The notes below the pieces were generated by a model, which was not told the origin of the DNA, made no database searches, and was given only the letters and a program-made list of their open reading frames with translations. 64,000 bases of DNA from Brevundimonas bullata (GTDB taxonomy: Bacteria > Pseudomonadota > Alphaproteobacteria > Caulobacterales > Caulobacteraceae): the NCBI RefSeq assembly GCF_014207965.1, contig NZ_JACHLM010000001.1, positions 558,001-622,000 of the forward strand, in the 5' to 3' direction. Of this stretch, positions 36,002 to 47,010 are shown one piece after another; position 1 is the first letter of the stretch; the number at the start of each line of letters is the position of its first letter. The translations under genes and the position numbers were made by a program.

Positions 36002-37188
36002 AAGGCGCTTTCGCCCGTGATGGCCCGGCCCAGGATCAGGGCATGGACGTCATGGGCGCCTTCATAGGTGTTTACGGTCTCCAGGTTCATGGCGTGGCGC
36101 ATGACGTGAAGCTCGCCGGTGATGCCGGCGCCGCCGTGCATGTCGCGCGCCTCGCGCGCCACGGCCAGGGCCTTGCCGCAGTTGTTGCGCTTCATCAGGC
36201 TGATGGCCTCCGGCACCCAGGCGCCAGTGTCGAGCAGACGCCCCAGGGCGTAGGCGCCCTCGAAGCCGAGGAAGATCTCGGTCTGCATGTCGGCCAGCTT
36301 CTTCTGCACCAGCTGGCGTGACGACAGCGGGCGCCCGAACAGCATCCGCTCGCCGACATAGTCGCGGCTGGCGTGGAAGCAGAACTCGGCGGCGCCCATG
36401 GCGCCCCAGGCGATGCCGAAGCGCGCCTTGTTCAGGCAGCTGAACGGCCCGCGCAGACCCTGGACGCCCGGCAGGATGTTGGCCTCCGGCACAAAGACGT
36501 CGTTCAGGCCGATGTCGCCGGTGATCGAGGCGCGAAGCGACAGCTTGTCGCCGATCTTGTCCGTGGTGAAGCCGTCGAAGTCGCGCTCGACGATGAAGCC
36601 CCGGATCTTGTCATCGAGCTTGGCCCAGACGATGGCCAGGTCGCTGATGGGCGAGTTGGTGATCCAGTATTTGGCGCCGTTCAGGCGATAGCCGCCCTCG
36701 ACCTTGACCGCCTTGGTCTTCATCGAGGCGGGGTCAGACCCGCCGTCGGCCTCGGTCAGGCCGAAGCAGCCGACCAGTTCGCCCGCCGCCATCTTCGGCA
36801 GGAACTTCATCTTCTGCTCTTCCGAGCCGAAGGCGTAGATCGGGTACATGGCCAGCGAGGACTGGACGCTCATGGCCGAACGATAGCCGCTGTCGACCGC
36901 CTCGACCTCGCGCGCGATCAGGCCATAGGCGACGTGGCTGGCTTCCGAGCCGCCGTACTGTTCCGGCAGCATGGCCCCGAGGAAACCCATCTCGCCCATC
37001 TCCGTCATGATGGCGCGGTCAAAGGTCTCGTCGCGGAAGGCCTCGACCACGCGCGGCAGCAGGGCTTCGCGGGCATAGGACCGCGCCGCGTCCTGGATCA
37101 TCCGCTCGTCGTCGGTCAGACGGCCGCGCAGGTCGAACGGGTCGTCCCAGCGGAAGGTCTGTTGCGAAGCGGTCGAACCGTCGGCCAT
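35998..37188 (-). CDS. gcdH: glutaryl-CoA dehydrogenase
   Basis: A 396-residue FAD acyl-CoA dehydrogenase that oxidises and decarboxylates glutaryl-CoA to crotonyl-CoA, in lysine/tryptophan catabolism. It has [53 protein letters not shown], and the catalytic Glu in [20 protein letters not shown], the last block being characteristic of GcdH. The Arg expected for the glutaryl carboxylate is not verified. The ATG has AGGATAAACGCC upstream; an upstream extension of 56 codons is spurious. It lies divergent from DUF6356 and the CoA transferase. Confidence 0.92.
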   Translation of the reverse strand: MADGSTASQQTFRWDDPFDLRGRLTDDERMIQDAARSYAREALLPRVVEAFRDETFDRAIMTEMGEMGFLGAMLPEQYGGSEASHVAYGLIAREVEAVDSGYRSAMSVQSSLAMYPIYAFGSEEQKMKFLPKMAAGELVGCFGLTEADGGSDPASMKTKAVKVEGGYRLNGAKYWITNSPISDLAIVWAKLDDKIRGFIVERDFDGFTTDKIGDKLSLRASITGDIGLNDVFVPEANILPGVQGLRGPFSCLNKARFGIAWGAMGAAEFCFHASRDYVGERMLFGRPLSSRQLVQKKLADMQTEIFLGFEGAYALGRLLDTGAWVPEAISLMKRNNCGKALAVAREARDMHGGAGITGELHVMRHAMNLETVNTYEGAHDVHALILGRAITGESAF

Positions 37189-37228
37189 GGCGTTTATCCT
37201 GCGCATAAATGTGCGGGGCTTCTTAATG

Positions 37229-37261
37229 ATCGTCACGCGCGCCTGACCGGGGCGTGACGAT
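37229..37261. promoter_or_regulatory. 10-bp inverted repeat in the gcdH upstream region
   Basis: ATCGTCACGC (37229-37238) and GCGTGACGAT (37252-37261) match perfectly, with centres 23 bp apart, as expected for a dimeric regulator binding two successive faces of the helix. It lies 41 bp upstream of the gcdH ATG. No regulator gene is adjacent. Confidence 0.4.
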
Positions 37262-37344
37262 GCGACCCCTGTTCCGACGCCCGGTTTAGGCGATAATGAA
37301 AGGGCCGGGTAGAGGGACGCGGGGAACCGCGTTAGGTAGGGGTC

Positions 37345-37611
37345 ATGTCGAGTCAATTTTCACGTCTGTTCCGCGATCATCCGCGTGAAGTGAGCGAAAC
37401 CTATCTGCAGCATATGGCCGCCTCGTCGCGGTTCGGCTTCAAGCTGATCCGTCTGGCGGCCTGCGCCTTCGCCCACGCGATCGTGCCGGGGGTGCACAAG
37501 AGCACGGTCTCCGACGCCATTCGCGGCATGGCGCGCGACATGGGCGGCCGCGCCGAGGAAGCTCGCGAGTGCCGCATGCGCAACGCCGGCGTCTGGGACG
37601 TCGGGCTGTAG
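37345..37611 (+). CDS. DUF6356 family protein
   Basis: An 88-residue protein: [20 protein letters not shown], then [20 protein letters not shown], the family pattern of a short N-terminal HPxxVxExYxxH motif and one hydrophobic helix ending in HAxxPG. The C-terminus ([14 protein letters not shown]) is charged. It is probably a small membrane-associated protein of unknown function. It is 38 bp upstream of the CoA-transferase gene and may be co-transcribed. Confidence 0.78.
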   Translation: MSSQFSRLFRDHPREVSETYLQHMAASSRFGFKLIRLAACAFAHAIVPGVHKSTVSDAIRGMARDMGGRAEEARECRMRNAGVWDVGL

Positions 37612-37649
37612 GTCTTCTCGACACGACGACGCCGGGCTAGTCCTGTCGC

Positions 37650-38840
37650 ATGACCCAAGCTCAAGGCCCCCTGTCCGGCGTTCGCGTTCTTGATCTAAGC
37701 CGCGTTCTGGCCGGCCCCTGGGCGACGCAGACCCTGGCCGATCTCGGCGCCGAAGTGATCAAGATCGAGCGTCCCGGCGCCGGCGACGACACCCGCCACT
37801 GGGGCCCGCCCTTCACCGCCACGACCGACGGCTCCAAGGGCGACGCCGCCTATTTCATGTGCGCCAACCGGGGCAAGAAGTCGGTCGCTCTGGACATCGC
37901 CACGCCTGACGGCGCCGAGGCCGTGCGCCGCCTGGCTGCGACCTGCGACGTGGTGGTCGAGAACTTCAAGACCGGCGGGCTGAAGAAGTACGGCCTCGAC
38001 TACCCCAGCCTGTCAGCGGTCAATGCGCGCCTGGTCTATTGCTCCATCACCGGCTTCGGTCAGGACGGGCCGGACGCGCACCGGGCCGGCTACGACTACA
38101 TGATCCAGGCCATGGGCGGGCTGATGTCGATCACCGGCCAGCCCGACGGCGCGCCGGGCGCCGAGCCGATGAAGGTCGGGGTGGCGGTCGTGGACCTGTT
38201 CACCGGCCTCTACGCCTCCAACGCCATTCTCGCCGCCCTGATGCACGCCCGGGCGACCGGCGAGGGTCAGTCCATCGACATCGCCCTGTTCGACGTCCAG
38301 GCAGCCATGCTGGCCAATCAGGCGACCAACTACTTCGTCTCAGGGACCGCCCCGACGCGGATGGGCAACGCCCACCCCAACCTAGCCCCCTACCAGCCCT
38401 TCCCGTGTTCGGACGGCATGGTGGTCATCGCGGTCGGCAACGATGGCCAGTTCCGCGCCCTGGCCAAGGCCCTGGGCGTCGCGCCCATGGGCGCCGACCC
38501 GCGCTTCGCCACCAATGCGCTGCGGGTCCAGCACCGCGCCGAGCTGTCCCCGACGCTCTCGGCCCTGACTGCGGGCTTCACCATGAAGGCGCTGATGGCG
38601 GCGCTGGAGGCGGCCGGCGTCCCCTGCGGTCCGGTCAACACCATTGACCAGGTGTTCGAGGAGCCGCAGGCGCTGCATCGCGGCCTCACCGTCGAGCAGA
38701 TGCGCCCCGATCTGGCCACGCCGGTCCGCACCGTCGCCTCGCCCATCCGCCTGTCGAAAACTCCCGTCCGCTACGACGCCCCCCCGCCGAGGCTGGGTCA
38801 GGACACGGACGCGGTGCTGGCCGGGCTCAAGGCCGACTAA
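37650..38840 (+). CDS. CaiB/BaiF family class III CoA-transferase
   Basis: A 396-residue enzyme of the formyl-CoA/succinate-dependent CoA-transferase family. It begins LSGVRVLDLSRVLAGPWATQ, continues with GAEVIKIERPGAGDDTRHWGPP, CANRGKKSVALD and VVVENFKTGG, and has the catalytic Asp region in DAHRAGYDYMIQAMGGLMS. Divergent gcdH suggests it activates glutarate (glutarate CoA-transferase, as in SUGCT). This is an inference from context, and other dicarboxylates are possible. Confidence 0.88.
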   Translation: MTQAQGPLSGVRVLDLSRVLAGPWATQTLADLGAEVIKIERPGAGDDTRHWGPPFTATTDGSKGDAAYFMCANRGKKSVALDIATPDGAEAVRRLAATCDVVVENFKTGGLKKYGLDYPSLSAVNARLVYCSITGFGQDGPDAHRAGYDYMIQAMGGLMSITGQPDGAPGAEPMKVGVAVVDLFTGLYASNAILAALMHARATGEGQSIDIALFDVQAAMLANQATNYFVSGTAPTRMGNAHPNLAPYQPFPCSDGMVVIAVGNDGQFRALAKALGVAPMGADPRFATNALRVQHRAELSPTLSALTAGFTMKALMAALEAAGVPCGPVNTIDQVFEEPQALHRGLTVEQMRPDLATPVRTVASPIRLSKTPVRYDAPPPRLGQDTDAVLAGLKAD

Positions 38841-38846
38841 ATCTGA

Positions 38847-38880
38847 AATTGAAAACGGCGGCTCCCGAAAAAGCCGCCGT
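38847..38880 (-). terminator. Rho-independent terminator of sucAB
   Basis: ACGGCGGCT (38855-38863) and AGCCGCCGT (38872-38880) form a perfect 9-bp stem with an 8-nt loop. On the minus strand it is followed by TTTTCAATTTC. It lies 24 nt after the sucB stop. Confidence 0.8.
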
Positions 38881-38904
38881 CGTCAGTTCTGGATCGCGCG
38901 GACC

Positions 38905-40395
38905 TTACAGGTCCAGCAGGGCGCGGGCCGGGTCTTCCAGCAGTTCCTTGATGCGGACCAGGAAGGTCACGGCTTCCTTGCCGTCGACGATGCGGTGATC
39001 GTAGCTGAGGGCCAGGTACATCATCGGGCGGATCTTGACCTCGCCGTTGATGGCCATTGGGCGCTGCACGATGTTGTGCATGCCCAGGATGCCCGACTGC
39101 GGCGCGTTCAGGATCGGCGTCGACATCAGCGAGCCATAGGTGCCGCCGTTGGTGATGGTGAAGGTGCCGCCCTGCATCTGATCCATGGTCAGGGCGCCGT
39201 CACGAGCGGCCTTGCCCAGGGCGCCGATGCCCTTTTCGATGCCGGCCAGCGACAGGGTGTCGGCGTCGCGCAGGACCGGAACCACCAGACCCTTGTCGGT
39301 GCCGACGGCCACGCCGATGTCGTAGTGGTTCTTGTAGATGATGTCCGTGCCGTCGATCTCGGCGTTGACGGCCGGGATTTCGTGCAGGGCCTGGACCACG
39401 GCCTTGGTGAAGAAGGACATGAAGCCCAGCTTCACGCCGTGGCGCTTTTCGAAGACGTCCTTGTACTGGGCGCGCAGGGCCATGACGTTGGTCATGTCCA
39501 CCTCGTTGAAGGTGGTCAGCTGGGCGGCCGTATTCTGGGATTCCTTCAGGCGACGGGCGATGGTCTGACGCAGGCGCGTCATCTTCACCCGCTCTTCGCG
39601 CGGCTGGTCGGCGCGCGGAGCAGCCGGAGCCGCAGCAGCCTTGGGCGCAGCCGGAGCGGCGGCGCCGATGGCGGCGATGGCGTCAGCCTTGGTGATGTTG
39701 CCCTTCGGACCCGAAGCCGACAGCGAGGCCGGGTTCAGGTTGTTTTCCGACACGACGCGCTGGACGGCGGGAGACAGGTGAGCCGAGGCGGGAGCCTGGG
39801 CCGAGCCGGTGTTGGCCGGAGCCGCGGCGGGAGCAGCAGCCGGAGCGGCGGCGGCGCCGGAGGCGGAGATGGAGCCGATGACCTGAGCCGGGGTCACGGT
39901 CGCGCCGTTGTCGGCGAGGATGGTCAGGACGCCGGCGGCCGGGGCCGAGACTTCCACCGCCACCTTGTCGGTCTCGATCTCGACCAGCAGTTCGTCCTTG
40001 GCGACGGTGTCGCCCGACTTCCTCAGCCAGGTTCCGATCGACCCTTCGGCGACGCTCTCGCCCATGGTCGGGACGGCGATCTCGACCGAGGCTCCGCCCG
40101 AAGCGGCCGGAGCGGCGGCGGGGGCTGCAGCGGCGGCGGGCGCAGCCGCCGGAGCCGAAGCGCCTTCGCTCACCGAACCCAGCACCGTGCCGGGAACGAC
40201 GGTGTCGCCTTCAGCGGCGTTGATCGCCGCCAGGACGCCGTCGGCCGGGGCCACGACTTCCAGCGAAACCTTGTCGGTTTCCAGTTCGACCAGGACTTCG
40301 TCCTTACGGACGGCGTCGCCGACCTTCTTGGTCCACTTGGCGATGGAGGCTTCGCTGACGGATTCACCGAGGGCGGGAGTGAGGATATCGGCCAT
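38905..40395 (-). CDS. sucB: 2-oxoglutarate dehydrogenase E2 (dihydrolipoamide succinyltransferase), two lipoyl domains
   Basis: A 496-residue core of the 2-oxoglutarate dehydrogenase complex. Two lipoyl domains are visible, one with Lys42 in [10 protein letters not shown] and one with Lys144 in [10 protein letters not shown]. They are joined by an Ala/Pro linker. The E1/E3-binding domain is at about 200-235 ([18 protein letters not shown]). The catalytic domain ends in [15 protein letters not shown] with the active His. Most E2o proteins have one lipoyl domain, so this one is about 90 residues longer than usual. It follows sucA by 56 bp. Confidence 0.95.
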   Translation of the reverse strand: MADILTPALGESVSEASIAKWTKKVGDAVRKDEVLVELETDKVSLEVVAPADGVLAAINAAEGDTVVPGTVLGSVSEGASAPAAAPAAAAAPAAAPAASGGASVEIAVPTMGESVAEGSIGTWLRKSGDTVAKDELLVEIETDKVAVEVSAPAAGVLTILADNGATVTPAQVIGSISASGAAAAPAAAPAAAPANTGSAQAPASAHLSPAVQRVVSENNLNPASLSASGPKGNITKADAIAAIGAAAPAAPKAAAAPAAPRADQPREERVKMTRLRQTIARRLKESQNTAAQLTTFNEVDMTNVMALRAQYKDVFEKRHGVKLGFMSFFTKAVVQALHEIPAVNAEIDGTDIIYKNHYDIGVAVGTDKGLVVPVLRDADTLSLAGIEKGIGALGKAARDGALTMDQMQGGTFTITNGGTYGSLMSTPILNAPQSGILGMHNIVQRPMAINGEVKIRPMMYLALSYDHRIVDGKEAVTFLVRIKELLEDPARALLDL

Positions 40396-40451
40396 GGTTC
40401 GGTCCAGTGTCTTTTTGTGTCTTGGCGTATCTATAGGTCAGGCAGGGCCGG

Positions 40452-43400
40452 TCAGGCCATGGCCTCGGCGAGGAAGGTCTCGAGTTCCTTCAGGTGGCGG
40501 CTCATCAGGCCGGCCGCCGTGGAGGCGGAGGCCGGACGCCCGACGTAACGCGCGCGCTTGGCCTTGATATCCATCTTCTCGAGCGTCAGTTCGATCCACG
40601 GATCGACGAAGGTCCAGCCGCCCATGTTCTTGGGCTCTTCCTGACACCAGACCAGGTCGGCGTTCGGGAAGCGGGCCAGCTCGGCCGAGATCGACTTGAT
40701 CGGCCACGGATAGAACTGTTCCAGGCGCAGGATATAGATGTCGTTGACGCCCGCCTTCTCGCGCGCGTCCAGCAGGTCGTAATAGACCTTGCCCGAGCAG
40801 ACGATGACCTTGCGGATGTCCTTGTCGGCCTTGATCGCGATGCCGGCCACGTCCGGACGCAGCTGAGCATCGTCACGCAGCACGCGGTGGAAGGACGAAC
40901 CCTCGGCCATGTCGGCCAGGGTCGAGACCGCCTTCTTGTGACGCAGCAGCGACTTGGGCGTCATCAGGATCAGCGGCTTGCGATAGTCGCGGTGCATCTG
41001 GCGACGCAGGATGTGGAAGTAGTTGGCCGGGGTGGTGCAGTTGGCGACCTGCATGTTGTTCTCGGCGCACTGCTGCAGGAAGCGCTCGAGGCGGGCCGAG
41101 GAGTGCTCGGGGCCCTGGCCTTCATAGCCGTGCGGCAGCAGCATGGTCAGGCCGCTCATGCGCAGCCACTTGCGTTCGCCGGAACTGATGAACTGGTCGA
41201 TGACCACCTGGGCGCCGTTGACGAAGTCGCCGAACTGGCCTTCCCACAGGGTCAGGGTGTTCGGATCAGCCAGCGAGTAGCCGTATTCGAAGCCCAGCAC
41301 CGCCTCTTCCGACAGGGCCGAGTCGATGACCTCGAAGTGGGCCTGACCGTCGCGCAGGTGGTTCAGCGGGATGTAGCGCTGTTCCGTGGTCTGGTCGGTG
41401 ATGCCCGAGTGACGCTGCGAGAAGGTGCCGCGCACTGAGTCCTGACCCGACAGGCGGACATTATAGCCCTCGTCCAGCAGCGAGGCGAAGGCCAGGCTTT
41501 CGGCGGTGGCCCAGTCGATGTTCTGGCCGGTCGTGACGGTCTCGCGACGCGCCTCGACGACGCGTTTCAGCGTCTTGTGGATGTCGACGCTGTTGGGGAT
41601 CTGCGTCAGACGATGGCCGTAATCCTTCAGCTTATCAGCCGGAACGGCGGTCTTGCCGCGCTGCTGCTGGTCGTCGCCCTTGTCGATGCCCAGACCCTGC
41701 CACTGACCGTCCAGCCAGTCGGCCTTGTCGGCCTTGAAGGTCTTGCCGGCTTCGAACTCGGCGTCGAGGAAGGCCTCGAAGCGCGCGACTTCGGCGTCGA
41801 CTTCGGCCTGAGTGACCACGCCCTGTTCGACCAGGCGCTTGGAGTAGATCTCGCGCGTCGACGGCTGGGCGCGGATCTTCGAATACATCAGCGGCTGGGT
41901 GAAAGTAGGATCGTCGCCTTCGTTGTGGCCGAAGCGACGGTAGCAGAACATGTCCACCACCGCGTCCTTGTGGAACTTCTGACGGTATTCCGTCGCCACC
42001 TTGGCCGCGAAGACGACCGCTTCGGGGTCGTCGCCGTTGACGTGGAAGATCGGGGCCTGGACCATCAACGCCACATCCGACGGATAGGGCGACGAGCGCG
42101 AGTTGCGCGGGCTGGTGGTGAAGCCGATCTGGTTGTTGATGACGAAGTGCAGGGTGCCGCCGGTGCGGTAGCCCTTCAGCCCCATCAGGGCGAAGCACTC
42201 GGCCACCACGCCCTGACCGGCGAAGGCGGCGTCGCCGTGGATCAACAGGGGCACGACCTTGGAGCGGTCCAGCGCCCATTCGGCCTCCGGCTTGCCGGCG
42301 TTGGCTTCACGGATGTCGAAGGCCTGCTTGGCGCGCGCCTTGCCCAGGACGACCGGGTTGACGATCTCCAGGTGCGACGGGTTGGCGGTCAGCGACAGGT
42401 GGACCTTGTTGCCGTCGAACTCACGGTCCGACGAGGCGCCCATGTGGTATTTGACGTCGCCCGAGCCCTCGATGTCCGACGGCACGGTCGAACCGCCCTG
42501 GAACTCGTGGAAGATGGCTTTGTAGGGCTTGCCCATGACGGCGGCGAGCGTGTTCAGGCGGCCGCGGTGGGCCATGCCGAAGACGATCTCGTCAACGCCC
42601 AGATTGCCGCCGCGCTTGATCACCTGCTCCAGGGCCGGGACCATGGCCTCGCCGCCGTCCAGGCCGAAGCGCTTGGTGCCGGGGAAGCGCTTGTGCAGGA
42701 AGCGTTCAAAGCCCTCGGCCTCGATCAGCTTGTGCAGGATGGCCAGCTTGCCTTCCTTGGTGAAGGCGTTCTGCTCGAACTTGTCCGGGCCTTCAAAGCG
42801 CTGCTGCAGCCAGGATTTCTCTTCCGGCTCGGCGATGTGCATGTACTGCACGCCGATGTTGCCGCAGTAGGTGCGCTTGAGGATTTCCAGCACCTGACGG
42901 ATCGAGCCGGTCTGCAGGCCCAGGACGCCGTCGAGGAAGATCGGGCGATCCATGTCGGCGGCGGTGAAGCCGTAGAATTCGGGGGTCAGCTCGGGGTTGT
43001 CGATCGGCTGTTCGATGCCCAGCGGGTCCAGCGTCGCCTGCAGGTGGCCGCGCACGCGGTAGCTGCGGATCAGCATCAGGGCGCGGATCGAGTCATGGGC
43101 GGCGGCGCGCACGTCGGCGGCGGTCAGCGCGCCCGAGGCGTCGGCGGCCGGAGCGGCCGGGCGCGGGCCGGGCTTGCCGGCGGGGGCCTTGGGATCAACC
43201 TTCGGCGCGGGCCAGCGGCCGTCGAACACGGCGGTGTCTTCGCTCGGATCGGTGGCGGCGCCACGGCCCCAGGAGCCGGCGGCGGCCGACTGCTTCACCA
43301 GGTCGGCGTTGTCCTTCAACTGATCGAAGAAGGCGCGCCATTCCCCCGACACCGAGCCGGGGTCTGCGGCCCATTTTTCGTGCAGGTCCTCAATGAAGGC

Positions 43401-43469
43401 GGCGTTCGCGCCATAGAGGAAGCTGGTCTCGGCAAAGACCTGGTTCAGCTGACCTGCATCGTCCGCCAT
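40452..43469 (-). CDS. sucA: 2-oxoglutarate dehydrogenase E1
   Basis: A 1005-residue thiamine-diphosphate enzyme decarboxylating 2-oxoglutarate. The N-terminal helix binding E2 is ETSFLYGANAAFIEDLHEKW. FGMAHRGRLNTLAAVMGKPYK and the ThDP/Mg site HGDAAFAGQGVVAECFALM come next, followed by YRRFGHNEGDDPTFTQPLMY and LPHGYEGQGPEHSSARLERFL. Length is typical. It begins the sucAB unit, downstream of the sucD terminator. Confidence 0.97.
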   Translation of the reverse strand: MADDAGQLNQVFAETSFLYGANAAFIEDLHEKWAADPGSVSGEWRAFFDQLKDNADLVKQSAAAGSWGRGAATDPSEDTAVFDGRWPAPKVDPKAPAGKPGPRPAAPAADASGALTAADVRAAAHDSIRALMLIRSYRVRGHLQATLDPLGIEQPIDNPELTPEFYGFTAADMDRPIFLDGVLGLQTGSIRQVLEILKRTYCGNIGVQYMHIAEPEEKSWLQQRFEGPDKFEQNAFTKEGKLAILHKLIEAEGFERFLHKRFPGTKRFGLDGGEAMVPALEQVIKRGGNLGVDEIVFGMAHRGRLNTLAAVMGKPYKAIFHEFQGGSTVPSDIEGSGDVKYHMGASSDREFDGNKVHLSLTANPSHLEIVNPVVLGKARAKQAFDIREANAGKPEAEWALDRSKVVPLLIHGDAAFAGQGVVAECFALMGLKGYRTGGTLHFVINNQIGFTTSPRNSRSSPYPSDVALMVQAPIFHVNGDDPEAVVFAAKVATEYRQKFHKDAVVDMFCYRRFGHNEGDDPTFTQPLMYSKIRAQPSTREIYSKRLVEQGVVTQAEVDAEVARFEAFLDAEFEAGKTFKADKADWLDGQWQGLGIDKGDDQQQRGKTAVPADKLKDYGHRLTQIPNSVDIHKTLKRVVEARRETVTTGQNIDWATAESLAFASLLDEGYNVRLSGQDSVRGTFSQRHSGITDQTTEQRYIPLNHLRDGQAHFEVIDSALSEEAVLGFEYGYSLADPNTLTLWEGQFGDFVNGAQVVIDQFISSGERKWLRMSGLTMLLPHGYEGQGPEHSSARLERFLQQCAENNMQVANCTTPANYFHILRRQMHRDYRKPLILMTPKSLLRHKKAVSTLADMAEGSSFHRVLRDDAQLRPDVAGIAIKADKDIRKVIVCSGKVYYDLLDAREKAGVNDIYILRLEQFYPWPIKSISAELARFPNADLVWCQEEPKNMGGWTFVDPWIELTLEKMDIKAKRARYVGRPASASTAAGLMSRHLKELETFLAEAMA

Positions 43470-43604
43470 GTTTCTCTCGTCATCCTACATTCGGCTGCGC
43501 GCGCACGCCTGCGCGGAGAGCAGCGCCGCTCATATAGGCCGTGTTTCCTTACTGGTCATGACCGAAGCGGGGCGTTGCGGGTGGAAATTGGTCGAATCCG
43601 CAAG

Positions 43605-43638
43605 AAAAAACGCCCCCGGACGATTCCGAGGGCGTTTT
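43605..43638 (-). terminator. Rho-independent terminator after sucD
   Basis: AAAACGCCC-ccgga, loop CGAT, tccga-GGGCGTTTT (14-bp stem, one mismatch), then TTTTTTCTT on the minus strand. It divides the 324-bp gap between sucD and sucA, so sucA has its own promoter region (43470-43604). Apart from this and the repeat at 43746 I see nothing else in the gap. Confidence 0.85.
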
Positions 43639-43745
43639 AAAGGGTCTCGGGACGCTAAATTTCGCCCCGGAACACCGTTCGCTTAACTCAACGCTGCAGA
43701 AACCCCGACATTCGCCGGGAGCGGCGGCGCAGCAAACTCGCCAAA

Positions 43746-43775
43746 CAGCGAGCCGCCGCGCGGCGAGCGTTAGCG
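43746..43775 (+). repeat. dispersed palindromic repeat, copy C (core only)
   Basis: CAGCGAGCCGCC, CGCGGCGAGCGTTAGCG: the same core as copy B but lacking the outer GCGCTCAAG arm. It sits 18 bp beyond the sucD stop. Confidence 0.65.
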
Positions 43776-43793
43776 ATTTTGCCGAAGGGCTTC

Positions 43794-44696
43794 TTAGCCC
43801 TTCAGCACTTCCAACAGGGTGTGGCCCAGGCGCGCCGGCGACGGCGAGACGCGGATGCCCGCAGCCTCCATCGCAGCGATCTTGGACTCCGCGTCGCCCT
43901 TGCCGCCCGAAACGATGGCGCCGGCGTGGCCCATGGTGCGGCCTGCCGGAGCCGTACGACCGGCGATGAAGCCGGCCATGGGCTTGGAGCGGCCCTTCTT
44001 GGCTTCGTCGATCAGGAACTGAGCGGCGTCTTCTTCAGCGCCGCCGCCGATTTCACCGATCATGATGATCGAGTGGGTTTCGTCGTCGGCCAGGAACATT
44101 TCCAGGACGTCGATGAACTCGGTGCCCTTGACGGGGTCGCCGCCGATGCCGACAGCCGTGGTCTGACCCAGGCCGGCGTTCGTGGTCTGGAACACGGCTT
44201 CATAGGTCAGGGTGCCGGAGCGCGAAACGACGCCGACCGAACCCTTGGAGAAGATGTTGCCCGGCATGATGCCGATCTTGCACTGTTCCGGGGTCAGGAT
44301 GCCGGGGCAGTTCGGGCCCAGCAGGCGCGAGTTGGAGCGGTCCAGGCGCGCCTTGACGCGCACCATGTCCAGCACCGGAATGCCTTCGGTGATGCAGGTG
44401 ATGAAGGGGATCTCGGCCTCGATGGCTTCGATGATGGCGTCGGCGGCGCCTGCCGGCGGGACGTAGATCACGGTGGCGTCGGCGCCCGTGCGCTCCTTGG
44501 CTTCGGCGACCGAGCCGTAGATGGGCAGGGTTTCGCCGTGCGAGCCGGTCCAGTTGGTGCCGCCCTTGGTGGGGTGCACGCCGGCGACCATCTGGGTGCC
44601 GTGATAGGCCAGGGCCTGTTCGGTGTGGAAGCCGCCGGTCTTGCCGGTCAGGCCCTGGACGATGATCTTGGTGTTCTTGTCGACGAGAATGGACAT
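43794..44696 (-). CDS. sucD: succinate--CoA ligase alpha subunit
   Basis: A 300-residue subunit that binds CoA and carries the phosphohistidine. [20 protein letters not shown] is followed by [51 protein letters not shown] and the phospho-His loop [18 protein letters not shown]. It is separated from sucC by a glycosyltransferase gene, which is unusual because the two subunits are normally adjacent. It starts 13 bp after that gene. Confidence 0.97.
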   Translation of the reverse strand: MSILVDKNTKIIVQGLTGKTGGFHTEQALAYHGTQMVAGVHPTKGGTNWTGSHGETLPIYGSVAEAKERTGADATVIYVPPAGAADAIIEAIEAEIPFITCITEGIPVLDMVRVKARLDRSNSRLLGPNCPGILTPEQCKIGIMPGNIFSKGSVGVVSRSGTLTYEAVFQTTNAGLGQTTAVGIGGDPVKGTEFIDVLEMFLADDETHSIIMIGEIGGGAEEDAAQFLIDEAKKGRSKPMAGFIAGRTAPAGRTMGHAGAIVSGGKGDAESKIAAMEAAGIRVSPSPARLGHTLLEVLKG

Positions 44697-44709
44697 CGGA
44701 AGACTTTCT

Positions 44710-45609
44710 CTAAACGGTCAGGTCGTTAGGTTTGTGAGGAATAATCAGGTTGAGGCATCTGAGCAGGAAGGTCTGGATCGCGCCGAGGGTGTAGAGTCGC
44801 CTGAACAGCTCGGTCTCCGTCCCACGCTGCCGGGCGGCGGCGTAGAGTTCGAACTGCCGGTTGCGCTTGCGGCCCACCTCCATCAGGTCCCGCGCCGCCA
44901 GACGCCGATCCCACTTGGCGCGCCAATGCTCCAGGCTGATGGCGTCATAGTGGGCCAGGAACAGCGGTCGACCAGACGCCCCCGGAACGTTCCGTGCGGC
45001 CTCCAGAGGCTTTCCGTCCCGCTTGGACTCGTGAATGTCGATCACGATGTCGGCGATGCCGGTTCGAACAGCGTGCTTGCCCATGTCATGGCCCAGCAGG
45101 CCCTTGGTGAAGCACCCGCCGCTGCCGGGATAGACCAGGTGCGGCAGGATGGAGCAGTAGGGACGACCGTAGGGTTTCCTGAAGTAGGCGGCGCCGTATT
45201 CCTGGCTCAGTTCGCTCCGGCTGGAGTAGGCAGCCTCGACTGGACGGAAGATCACGGATTCCCGCTCAGGCTCGACCTTGGACAGAAGCTCGCCGATCGC
45301 GTCATCGCCGAGAATGAACTCGTCGACGTCCACGACCAGAACCCAGTCCGAGACGGACTGCCGGTAGGCGTGATTGTAAACCGCGCGCTGGCGGTTCTCC
45401 ACGCCCTGCGGCCGTGACTGCCCCAGGCTGCGCCAGAAGGCCTCGTCGCACACCACGATCTCGCCGCCCTCGAACGGGCCTTCCGGCGCCATGTCGCCGT
45501 CGAAGAAGACGCGAACACGGTCCGCGCCCCTCCGACGATAGTGGGCGATGAAGGTGGCGATGTGCTGCTCTGGCGCCAGGACCATCGCAACGACTTCGAA
45601 CTTGTCCAA
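44710..45609 (-). CDS. glycosyltransferase family 2-like protein inserted between sucC and sucD
   Basis: A 299-residue GT-A fold protein. [28 protein letters not shown] is followed by the metal/donor motif DVDEF at 94-98, [20 protein letters not shown] and [19 protein letters not shown]. This resembles the DUF707/Glyco_tranf_2_4 type enzymes of surface polysaccharide synthesis. The TTG start has GGAG 8 nt upstream. It sits 52 bp after sucC and 13 bp before sucD on the same strand, so it must be co-transcribed with them. Its codon usage looks slightly less GC-biased than its neighbours; this was not measured. Recent insertion is possible. Confidence 0.82.
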   Translation of the reverse strand: MDKFEVVAMVLAPEQHIATFIAHYRRRGADRVRVFFDGDMAPEGPFEGGEIVVCDEAFWRSLGQSRPQGVENRQRAVYNHAYRQSVSDWVLVVDVDEFILGDDAIGELLSKVEPERESVIFRPVEAAYSSRSELSQEYGAAYFRKPYGRPYCSILPHLVYPGSGGCFTKGLLGHDMGKHAVRTGIADIVIDIHESKRDGKPLEAARNVPGASGRPLFLAHYDAISLEHWRAKWDRRLAARDLMEVGRKRNRQFELYAAARQRGTETELFRRLYTLGAIQTFLLRCLNLIIPHKPNDLTV

Positions 45610-45661
45610 GGCTTCACTCCAACCAGGCCCCCGCCAGGGCGAGGGCCGTGAGCGGTTGACG

Positions 45662-46852
<1,191 letters not shown>

Positions 46853-46899
46853 GTCTGATCCGCGCCGTTGGGAGGAGGTTTGTGGAAACTTTGGTCGCG

Positions 46900-46929
46900 C
46901 TTATAGGCGTCGGCCCTTCGCAGACGCAA
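46900..46929 (-). promoter_or_regulatory. sigma-70 type promoter of sucC
   Basis: On the minus strand TTGCGT (46929-46924), 18 bp, then TATAAG (46905-46900), about 48 bp upstream of the sucC ATG. GGAGGAGG is an upstream purine-rich stretch at the opposite strand and does not serve sucC. The -10 is better than average for this GC-rich DNA. Confidence 0.5.
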
Positions 46930-47010
46930 CCGTTCGTCGCCTTATGCTCCCCCCAGGCTTTTCTTATGCGCGAAACGGCTCAGCTCGTTGCAGCATCTGA
47001 CGGGGCGGGA

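Noticed and set aside
35998..37188. Plain acyl-CoA dehydrogenase annotation for gcdH
   Set aside because: The [19 protein letters not shown] block and the divergent CoA-transferase favour the glutaryl-CoA enzyme.
39590..40165. Repeated GCCGGAGC-like blocks suggesting tandem repeats
   Set aside because: They encode the Ala/Pro linkers between lipoyl domains and the core of sucB. They are low-complexity coding sequence.
41577..43640. A 687-codon open frame opposite sucA
   Set aside because: It runs through the complement of the conserved sucA coding frame, and its translation shows no family. The length comes from codon bias.
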